In this document: positions 24,757 through 33,549 of the stretch, piece after piece
Layout of the letters: every line of letters starts with the position of its first letter
Position numbering within the stretch: position 1 is the stretch's first letter
Assembly (NCBI GenBank): GCA_020080175.1
Contig: JAGHQL010000095.1
Location: forward strand, 32,292 to 96,291
From: Glutinoglossum americanum
Lineage: Eukaryota; Ascomycota; Geoglossomycetes; Geoglossales; Geoglossaceae
Length of the DNA stretch: 64,000 nt
Reading direction: 5' to 3'
Notes under the pieces: generated by a model
Told to the model about the DNA's origin: nothing
The model's input: only the letters and a program-made list of their open reading frames with translations
The model's database searches: none
Made by a program: the position numbers and the translations under genes

Positions 24757-26953
24757 ATGCTTCTTACAATAACCCGAGCCCCCTTAGTGGTTGTCACAGT
24801 GTCATCGTTAGCATTAATTCTCCAGGCTCACGGAGAACCCCTTCACGAACGAGATTTGGTACTCCGTCAAGAGGGCGGTGACTGCGGGACCAATCCGGCC
24901 TGGCAAGCCAATCCTTCGGCCTGGATCGCCGCGGACACGGACAATAAACTTAGGCAATGGTGGCAGCAGGTGTCGTCTGGACCCCACAGCTCGTTTGCCA
25001 ACGAGTTGGGAAATCAGTTTGGGAGCCACTTGAACGACTTTAAGTGCGGCATCGGGCGTCAATCTTCGTGTGTTACGCAGGGTTGCTTGGGTGAGTAATT
25101 TGCATGGAGGTGTTCTTTAATAGTATCTCCTTTTCTATCTATCCCAAGGTCATTTGGCGGTGTACGCCAGGTGCCAGAACTCTCGTCAATCTCCGCTCAC
25201 CATCCAACTGCATCGCTGACAATTTTCGTGAATCTCAGAGTACCAGAACAATGGTAACGACCCCTGGGCATACCTTGCGGTTCTCGGAGTCGTCAATCTC
25301 AATACATTCTTCAACGCCCTGGTAACGGGCGTCACAAACGGACAGGTTGACTACCAAGGGCTGATAGACGAAATGGCGTTGATGTTCTTCCCTTGGAAGA
25401 ACCCGCATTTCGCCCTCGGTGACGCAGCGTTCTGGATCGTCGCGGTAATCACTGCCCTCGCGGCGTTTGGTACCTTCGGGGCCGTTGAACTTGCCGTGGC
25501 GCTCGTAGGTGTTGGCGCATTTGCGGGTGCAGCCATTCAGCAGGTCACGCTAGCTTTGACGCCGTGAGTGTGACCACTCCAATCCTCTCGCCGAGCCTCA
25601 GAGATCCGACGTCTAACGCGATGGTTGTCTAGCTCGAATGGGTTTGCGTCGGAGACTGCTACGAAGCTCGGAGCTTTCGCTTCGCTGGCTGGGTCGAGCA
25701 CCCGCAAGGGCCTCGAGGAATGGGCGAACTCTACCTTCGCCGGGGAACCAGACGCTAAGCAAAACACCATCATGCAAGACCTCCCCTTTTCGAATTTTCA
25801 AAAGCTCCTCCGGGCGTCGCTGATGGTCGATGCTTGCTTCTAGGGACTACTTACAGGGTGGAAGCTATCTTGGAGACAATATCCCGAGCAATAATGATAT
25901 TGAAGAATTCTACAAGAAACAGCTGATCTCGCGGACCGTCAACAGCGAATGGAGGCAAGTCTGCATCAGGCTTACCAGAGAACCATCCATACTGACGACT
26001 TACCGCAGAACTCAAAAGACGTTCATCTACTTTGCCAAAACCGACGACCCCAACGACTCTAATGGTCCTAATGTTACAAAGTACTATTCCGAAGAAGACG
26101 GCGGAGTCTACTACCTATATCGGTACGTGGAAGATCACATCCTCCAAGGCCATCTCGACAAGCCGTGGGGGCTGGACGCGATAAACGGACCGCATTATAA
26201 TATCGCCCCTTCTGTAAGAATTTTTTTCTTTCTTTCTTTCTTTCTTTCATAAAATCAAGAGCATTTATTCCGAGGCGATGCTAACTAAGATTTAGGACAT
26301 CACAAAGTCATCCGCGCTTGCTTGGAGAAGAGCAGGATTCAATTACACGCAGGATATTGCGAAGGATCGGATCCTAGAGTCTATTACCTCCAATGGAACT
26401 CTAACACCCTTCAAAGACGGCGCCGCCTGGGAAGGTTCGTTTGTCTCCTTTGCCCTAAGCTAGGGGCGTTGAACGTGTGGAGCGTTTTGCTGATTGTCCG
26501 CGGTAAATTTAGGGGTGTGGACTATTCCGGTCTGCGACGTGGGTAACCACACAAACTGGAACGTCCAATATGGCGGGAAGAAGAAACACCGCTACGATTA
26601 CCTGCCTTGCTGTTGCGGTACGCAAAACCCCTAGATTCAAAAGGCTAGAAAGGGAAGTAGTTGTTAGTCTCTTGCTGACATATCACCCACAAAACAAAGG
26701 CCCCGACTGCAAAGACACCAAGGACTTTGTCAAGGCCGCAAACCTCAAGGGCTTCCAGACGCTCCTCCGCGGATGCAAAGCCCAGCTCAAGGTTGAAGGC
26801 ATGGATTACTCCAAGGTGGACTACGGGTTTGCGTGGAAAAACTCGTTTCCGCTCGCCTTTGCGGCGTGGCATCCCGCGGTGAGGGCGGGAGTGGTTATTG
26901 GGATAGTGGCAGGATCCCTTCTCTTTTTGTGCATATGTGCTCTCGCGGGTTAG
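24757..26953 (+). CDS. Secreted/membrane-anchored protein of unknown function, apparent frameshift
   Basis: Exons 24757..25090, 25239..25563, 25633..25954, 26009..26213, 26296..26434, 26513..26617 and 26700..26953 join in phase except for one break. The product starts with a signal peptide (LVVVTVSSLALILQAHG), has Cys and Trp-rich ectodomain pieces (DCGTNPAWQANPSAW, NDPWAYLAVLGVVNLNTFF, DEMALMFFPWKNP), a hydrophobic alanine-rich segment, the stretch YFAKTDDPNDSNGPNVTKYYSEEDGGVYYLYRY, a CCCG motif and a C-terminal span VIGIVAGSLLFLCICALAG without cytoplasmic tail, which suggests a GPI-type or tail anchor. I know the pattern from hypothetical proteins of filamentous fungi but no function. Within 25830-25840 an extra base in GATGCTTGCTTC breaks the frame; without it MVDAASRDYLQGG reads through. 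The intron 25955..26008 has a GC donor (AG|GCAAGT). Sequencing error and real loss of function are both possible. Confidence 0.7.
26220..26250. repeat. CTTT microsatellite in intron
   Basis: About six copies of a CTTT unit lie in the 82-nt intron 26214..26295 of the secreted-protein gene, forming its polypyrimidine stretch. Confidence 0.7.
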
Positions 26954-28055
26954 AGAAAAAGGGGGGGTTGTATCTGTGTTTTGAATAGATTTGTGAGCTC
27001 TTTTGGGCGGGTTTGGAGTCACAAGGAGTATTTAGGGGCCTGTGTTTTACTCCCGAGCAAGCAATTAAGGGGGGGGGGGGTTATTTATAGAGAGGGCTAT
27101 CTGCTCAAACATCACGATCCCCCCGGCTAGGTCTTATCTTATTTACACCCTGGGATATAATGGGGAAAAAAAAGGCTGAGGGGCGGTTTCCTACATGCTA
27201 TGAATCTTTTTTATTTTTATTTTATTTTATTTTTTCTCCATATCCCACTTACCCGAACGCTACAAAGGGGTTTATGGAAATTTTATCAAAGTAAGAAGAG
27301 CACCACGTCGTTCGACTTCACGCCTAGAGAGAGGGACAGACTCTCGCGAAACAAAAGCAAACCCCTCCAAGCAAGAATCGCCGTTGCAAGCGCAGCGCAT
27401 ACCCCCCCATCCACGAGAATAAACCGAGACCCGCGTTGAAAAAATAAAAATAAAAATAAAAATAAAAATAAAGAATAAGAATCGAAAGCTGAGAAAACAC
27501 CACCACCGCCCACCCCACCTAGGATTCTTTTCTCTTTCTTCCCCCGACCGAGTCGGCCCTGGTTGGATGCGTATGGAGAGACGAGCGTCGGATAGGGGGA
27601 CCGCGTGGAGGATCGCGGGTGTTTGCTGTTTGCGCGTACAGATAGGGACGGGTGCTTTGGGGTGCTGGTTTAAGGGGCTGCCTGGCTGCCCGGACACCGT
27701 GGGCTTTGCGCTGGCCACCCCCCCCGGGCGTGCAGGTCCCCGAAGGCCAGGGTTGTCTTCGGGGCCTGCTGCTGCGGCCTGGCCCCGTGACGCGCGCGCG
27801 CTCGCACTCCCGAGCGCTCTCCTCCTGCCCCTAAGAGCAGCAGCGGGTTTGTCTGCGGTTCGTGTCGTGCCTGCGCACGGACCCGAACACGAGAGCGAAG
27901 GAGGAGGGGAAAAAAAAAAAAAAAAAAGGAAAACCCGGGACGCTTGGGAAAAGGAATATCGGGTGGGATGACATGCGTGTGCGCCGTCCCTAACGACGTC
28001 CATCTCACCGCCGCCTCCGCCGCCTCCTCCTCCTCCTCGACCCTCCTCGCGCACA
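26954..28055. other. Intergenic with simple repeats
   Basis: The stretch includes a G run at about 27069-27080, an AAAAT pentamer array at about 27439-27472 and a GC-rich block at about 27550-27900. It is the upstream region of the mannosyltransferase gene. A 333-codon minus-strand frame over it is low complexity and rejected. Confidence 0.6.
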
Positions 28056-29983
28056 ATGCGCAAACGCAAACCCCGCACGACCCTCCTCCTGCTCCTCCTC
28101 CTCCTCGCCGCGGCCGCAGCCATCCTCCTCCTCCTCCTCCTCGCCCTCCGCTTCTCCGGCATCGCCACGCTCGCGTCGCTCCTCTTCGAGGACGGGTCGC
28201 GCGACCTGGTGCGGAGGGGGGAGCTGGAGCGGCTGCGGCGGGACGGCGCCGAGGCGCGCATCCCCAGGGTCATCCATCAGACTTTTGCGAGCGAGGAGGT
28301 GGGAGGGAGGTGGGGGTCGGCCCAGGCGACGTGCTTGGAGCTGCATCGTGGGTGGGAGTATATGGTGAGTCTTTTTTTTTTTTTTTAAGGAAAAAAGAGA
28401 GAGAGAGTTGGGCTTGGAGGCCTGGTTCTGGTGGTGGTGGAGAGTTGGGGTTGGGCTTGGAGGGTCGTTCGTGTGTGTCTGGGTCTAGTTCTTCTGGTGG
28501 TTGTAGAGGGTTGGGCTTGGAGGGTCGTTCGTGTGTGTGTCTGGGTCTAGCTCTGGTGGTAATGGCGGCGGTTTTTATTCTTCTTCTTTTCTCTCTCTCT
28601 CGGTCTGTTTCCTAGGCTTTGTTGCCTACCTTTTTCTACTTCTTCTACTTCTTCTACTTCTCATTCTTCTTCTTCTTTTTCGTTCCATCTTCACGTTGGA
28701 TCACCGTGAGGCAAGGCGGACTTTTTATATAGCTCACTTTTCCACCCTCCATCTGACCGTCACGTTGGATCACCCCAGGGCTAGACAGAGACACTGCGTC
28801 GCTTACTCTCTTCTCTCCATCTACTCTGTTATCCCGTCGTATTGCCTTTCCGCAAGGCGCACCTTCTAGCTTTACTCTTTCGTTGTAAAAAAAAAAAAAC
28901 CTCGTGGCTCACTCTCCCCCCTCCGTCTGTTTTATCATCTCGTTGGACCGCTGCGTCCTAAGACGGACCTTATAGCTAACTTTCTCCAACAGCTCTGGAC
29001 CGACGCAAAAGCCCGATACTTCATCGAAAAGGAATACAACTGGTTCCTTGAGACCTACGACAGCTATCCCTATATGATCCAACGCGCGGATGTGATACGC
29101 TATTTTGTTTTGGCGCATTATGGGGGGTTTTATATCGACCTCGATGAAGTATGATACCACCCCTCCCCCCCAGCCAGTCCAATAGCTAGCTAGCGGGCGC
29201 CCCAATCCCTTGCCTTGTCTTGACCTTCGGGTAAATCAGCTAACGGCTCTAAAAGGGCTGCATGCTCCCCCTAGACCCCCTCCTCCCCCTCCCCGCCTTC
29301 CTCCGTCTCACAACCCCCACCGGGATCTCCAACGACATAATGGGCTCCGCGCCCTCACACCCATTCTTCCTACACGTTATCCGCTCCCTCCAGGCCTACG
29401 CCCGCAACTGGTACGTCCCGTACATAACGGTCATGTACACCACCGGCCCGCTCTTCTTAAGTGTCATGTGGAAGGAGTATATGATGCGTGGAGACTTACG
29501 TGAAGACTTGCGTGGAGGTGGGGAGTTGAGGGTGTTGGGGGTGGTGGAGGGGACATTGGGGGAGGGGAAATGGGGGTTTTGGATGCATGCGCAGGGAGGG
29601 GGGAGTAGCTGGCACTTGGGGGATGCGAGGGTTATTTTTTGGGTGGGTGTTTTTTTTTTCGTTGGTTTTGCTGCGTGGAAGGCGGAATCTCTCCTGCTTG
29701 AGTCGGGCCTTTGGAGCTAACTCCAAGAGTTTGTTAGATGGGCGACCACTGGATACTTGTCACTATCCTCGGCATCCTCCTTACGGCCATCTTCCTCCAC
29801 TCCTTCTACCGCATCTACATACGCCTTTTTTTCTATATGCCCGCCAGGAACTACCGTAAGACTGTCGCCAGATCGCCGGATCTGGGGTGGCTATCACCCC
29901 AACAGTTCAAGCTAATGAATATCTTTTCCTCCTTGTGGTCCTCGTCAAAGAGTTACGAGCGGCTGGAGGAGCGGGTAGAATAG
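28056..29983 (+). CDS. MIPC synthase catalytic subunit, SUR1/CSH1-like
   Basis: Exons 28056..28364, 28993..29148, 29256..29642 and 29738..29983 give 365 residues, near the 376-382 of yeast Csh1/Sur1. A basic N-terminus is followed by a membrane anchor of Leu/Ala. The GT32-type glycosyltransferase core shows IPRVIHQTF, DSYPYMIQRADVIRYFVLAHYGG and the DXD motif FYIDLDE, then GCMLPLDPLL. A second span (ILVTILGILLTAIFLHSFY) follows HW in the last exon. The enzyme adds mannose from GDP-mannose to inositol phosphorylceramide in the Golgi, normally with Csg2. The first intron is 628 nt, far longer than others here, and repeat-rich; the others are 107 and 95 nt. Exon 4 begins exactly at MGDHW, which restores FWMGDHW. 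Confidence 0.92.
28405..28985. repeat. Degenerate tandem repeats inside a 628-nt intron
   Basis: A unit with GGGCTTGGAGGGTCGTTCGTG is repeated at about 28445-28560 (two close copies, spacing about 70 nt). A second, looser unit starting near CGTTGGATCACC and ending in GCTCACTTT or GCTAACTTT recurs at about 28692, 28762, and, more diverged, 28830 and 28942. Between them is a CTT-rich microsatellite (28635-28685). The last copy provides the acceptor-side sequence of the intron. Confidence 0.6.
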
Positions 29984-30715
29984 AATTTGGAACAAGCTAA
30001 ATGCGTAGAGAGTATCAATCTCTTTCTTTTTATTGTTGTTCTGGAGCTGGTGGGAGGTGGGGAGTTTTTTTTTCTTTTCTTGGCTGGTTGCATAGATGCG
30101 TAGTGTGCTGGCTGGTGGTGAGGATGATGTCGGCGTCGACGAACGAAACTAATGTCTACAAATGAGATGAGATCTTGTGGCTACTAGATGCGCGTGTCCT
30201 GTCCCGGTCGTCAAGTCGCGCGATTGGCGTTTCAAAATTGGTCGATGAGATTGACGAACTTGACATTTTAAAACTGGTCGCCCCCAATTTGATCGGTCAA
30301 TGGATTCGGCGGGTTAATGTCGTATACGGTGTTGTGCTCGATGTAGATCCGGTTGGCCCTTCCTTTCGGCGATTCGGTATGCGTACATAGAGTATGTTTT
30401 CTTTCTAGGATATAACCGTCGGTCTAGCTAGCTATCGATTTGGACCTTTCGTTGCCCCCTACTAACCCCCCCACCGCCACTCCCACTGGCTTTGTAGTCC
30501 CTTCACCAACTTCCCCATTTCTTCAGCTTCGTCGCCCCTTTGTCGTCAATTTCGTTCACCTCTCCGCCAACCCCGCCACCCCCTGCACCAGCCTCGCCAC
30601 GCCCGGCAGGCAATAGTGGCAGTTATACTGCTTGCTGTCTTTCTATTTCAGCCAGCGGTTTTCCGACGGAACCTAAAGGGACAAGCTCCCGGAAATAGAT
30701 GCGACGTTAGCCTTC
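29984..30715. other. Convergent intergenic region
   Basis: It lies between the mannosyltransferase (+) and HET (-) genes and is C-rich at about 30450-30610. No gene is seen. Confidence 0.5.
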
Positions 30716-32419
30716 TCACCAAAGTTCAAATTCCTTCTCCTGCAAGCCAGCCTCTCCATCTTGGTATTGGCGCATTATCTCTCCGTTCATCCAATCGTGG
30801 ACGTAAGCCTCTCCGACGAGCAAATGATGGTCTCCATCCTCTCGTAGCACATGTACCACGCTCCCCCCAAAGAGCACGCACAACAGATCCCCCGCCTGCA
30901 CATCGGGAGGCCCGGTGCCGAATTGGCCTTTGATCGTGGTGAGAAAGCAGCGGTGCATCATCTTCACGATGCTGTATTCGAGATAAGGTACCACCTCCCG
31001 TGCCTGGCTGGACGAGAGGCTGCTCATTTTCACCCCCGTGCGTGATCGCTCAGACATGACTCGGTACATGTCTCTGAAATCGTCTGGGGCGGGAGGCCCA
31101 GCAAACTGCGATCCGTCCTCGACGAGTGTACGCCAGATGCGGTCCTCGATCTCCGCATTTTCGCTGGCAGGGTCGTGAAGGTATCCTTCTCGGCGTGTCA
31201 CGGCCTGGAGCGCAGCGTCCTGGAAATCCTGAGTGCAGAGGAGCTTTGTTGCTAGCTCGGGCCTTGACTCGAATGGCCCTATGCACGCACTGACTCTATC
31301 GACTTCGAGGCCTCTGATTTTAATGGTTTTGTGGTTGGTAGAGAATTGCACGTGGGGTTTCGAGTCGCCTGAAGCATAGAAGGGGCGGACGCGGTGCCAT
31401 GAATCGTTGGGGAACTCGCCAGTCGAGATTTGTGGCACCCAGGAGGGGGTTTGGTGCCTACTGGTACGGTAGGCGTGAAGGGGGTTTAGATTTTCCTCGG
31501 TCTGGATCAGATGCTCTACAAGTTCTGCGTTCAATTGCTCCAACGGCTTCGAGTAATCTGGAACTAGCGCGACCTGGTCTCGCTCTTTCGCCAGCCCCAG
31601 TATGCCGTATAGCCTATCGCGCGGATCCGTTGCGCAGTATGACCCCGAACGCTTTAGCAGCCGAATCAGCTCCAGTGGCCCCTTTTGGAATTCGAACATT
31701 GTGTTTGCGTTGAGCGTGAAATATCTGTGGAGGTGGGTATTGGTTACCAGCTTTACGTTACTCTGCTCAAATGGGTTCATGATGGTATCGCAGAGATCCC
31801 ACCATGGCACCCAGAACTGCCCGCATCCTATCCATATCTTTCTCGGGCTGGGCACAGCTAGTTCTTGGATGATCCAGGTACGTCGCCAATATGGACGATC
31901 TAGCAGCTTACGTAGAGCAACCTTAAGTCTCGGATCAATGTCGTTGGGGTCAGTTTCAGGATCGAGTTCAATATCGGAATCTTCCTTTCCGGATGCTTTA
32001 ATCGTCTTCATCGCAAAGTCGCTGTCATCGGCCGCCTCTCCGAGCCAAGCAAATACAGAGGATGCGCTCTGGTAAATCATCCGCATGAGCTGGACCTGCT
32101 GGCTACGCTCAGCCAGATCGTTTTGGTTGATACATAGGGCGTCAACCCATAGTCGCTCGGTGAGACCTTGACCTCGCAAGTTTCGAAGTGCAATATCAAG
32201 GTTTCTCGTCACCCGGAAAGGCCGGCCATCTAGTAGAATAGTGTCTCTATTGTTTGGATCTCCCCAGGCGTATGAGAGTGCGACGTATTGGGGCTCATGG
32301 TCCAATGACGTATGGGTGAGGCGGCAGTGTGGGATATCTTCGCTGTCTCCCGGGAGCAGCTCAAGTAGTCGTATCTCATGTTTTGAGGCGTCCAGCGGCG
32401 TATATTCGTACGCCGTCAT
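30716..32419 (-). CDS. HET-domain (heterokaryon incompatibility) protein
   Basis: A single exon of 567 residues. Residues about 45-190 form a HET domain with its three blocks: YVALSYAWGDP, ERLWVDALCINQNDLAERSQQVQLM and FAWLGE, followed by YWRRTWIIQELAV. The rest has no recognised domain, though the ending GDLLCVLFGGSVVHVLRE... LVGEAYVHDWMNGE is the usual C-terminal close of this type of HET protein. HET domains are TIR-related and trigger programmed cell death after fusion of unlike hyphae, or respond to other signals; what this one senses is unknown. The frame runs 76 codons further upstream (an ATG is near 32647), but the ATG at 32419 is chosen since it directly precedes the usual YEYTPLD start. 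No break is seen, so the gene may be active. Confidence 0.92.
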   Translation of the reverse strand: MTAYEYTPLDASKHEIRLLELLPGDSEDIPHCRLTHTSLDHEPQYVALSYAWGDPNNRDTILLDGRPFRVTRNLDIALRNLRGQGLTERLWVDALCINQNDLAERSQQVQLMRMIYQSASSVFAWLGEAADDSDFAMKTIKASGKEDSDIELDPETDPNDIDPRLKVALRKLLDRPYWRRTWIIQELAVPSPRKIWIGCGQFWVPWWDLCDTIMNPFEQSNVKLVTNTHLHRYFTLNANTMFEFQKGPLELIRLLKRSGSYCATDPRDRLYGILGLAKERDQVALVPDYSKPLEQLNAELVEHLIQTEENLNPLHAYRTSRHQTPSWVPQISTGEFPNDSWHRVRPFYASGDSKPHVQFSTNHKTIKIRGLEVDRVSACIGPFESRPELATKLLCTQDFQDAALQAVTRREGYLHDPASENAEIEDRIWRTLVEDGSQFAGPPAPDDFRDMYRVMSERSRTGVKMSSLSSSQAREVVPYLEYSIVKMMHRCFLTTIKGQFGTGPPDVQAGDLLCVLFGGSVVHVLREDGDHHLLVGEAYVHDWMNGEIMRQYQDGEAGLQEKEFELW

Positions 32420-33549
32420 CCCTTTATGTGTAAAATGCTGGCGCTGTTTGGTTCTGATGCTGGCTTGGTTGATCGGTCCAAAAATAGAGGTAGAAGGGTG
32501 TGAGCTTCGGCTCAGTGTTGGAAGGAATGTTGACGTCACGTGCGGAGTCAGCTTATGTCCTCCGCCTCTCATCTCCTGTGTTCTTAGGGTAATTACTTGG
32601 ATATAAAGAGCTTGTTGGGGTACTATAGAGGTCGGCGCACAAAGCATTACCGGTATTTTCAGTTACGTATACCGAGGAGCGCCCTTATAATCGCAGGCAG
32701 CCCTCTGGGGTCTACGGACGTGTTATAGAGTAAAATATTTGGGAGGGACTCTTATGACTACCTTAATTAGTAGTTGCAAGTATAGAAATGGGTGTGATAT
32801 TTCACCCCCATCTTGTGAGACCGTGGCAAACTCCTTGAGATGGTTCCACTAGAGGAAGTCAACGATATGTAGATAGTGCTGCTTCCTTTTCGCGCGCGGA
32901 GGGATCTGTCACGGATAGTCCTGATCTTTTCCCTGAACGCTTTCTCTCGATTTCAAGCTCTAGGGTATGGGTGGAAGAAGGCCCGTCTCCGCATGTCCAA
33001 GCTACACTGCGTGGACGCTGCATAGCTAAATCGTCTGTGTAATTGGTCCGTCGTTACAGATCTGGCGGGAGCGTCCGCCCCGAACCGCACCCGAACGGGG
33101 GTCAATTAGGGAAACTATTCCATAAGGCCTAAGGCGGATCTATTCTAGCACCTGAGATAGACTAATGGAGGCATGATGTCACGGGGTCATTTTGAGGGGG
33201 TTGGTGGACGTATGTGTGTAGGGAAACAGTGAATAGGGTGGGTAGAGTGAATAGAATATTGTTCGATGCTTAACCAATTTTAACCTGTTTACCACGTAGG
33301 TCCTTAGATCCTAGATACATGGTGAGCCTGGGTAATAACAACATTGACGTGAACTGCGCTGAACTACTCAGGCGTTAGCGATATCGTAACAACACCGTTG
33401 TACCCACCCAGTCTCGTCGATTTGCCGAACCTATTGACACTCTCGCCTCCGCGTCAATACGCTCACCTGAATACGCTCACCTCCGCGTTCGCCATCCATC
33501 TACCCACCCTTCTCCTCTCCTCACATAGTTGCGATAACGCCATCCCGCT
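32420..33549. other. Divergent intergenic region
   Basis: It separates the HET gene (-) and the nuclease-kinase-like gene (+). No gene is seen. About 32991-33040 is similar to 44210-44250 (see repeat entries). Confidence 0.5.
32991..33041. repeat. Dispersed repeat, copy 1
   Basis: This segment matches 44209-44250 over about 40 positions with an 11-nt gap. Within the core, differences (catAgcTaaaTcg against catGgcCaaaCcg) are all C:G to T:A type when the second copy is taken as ancestral. Confidence 0.4.

Noticed and set aside
27272-28273. 333-codon minus-strand open frame
   Set aside because: It is Arg/Ser/Glu low complexity over a GC-rich tract and simple repeats, and it overlaps the well-supported first exon of the mannosyltransferase on the other strand.
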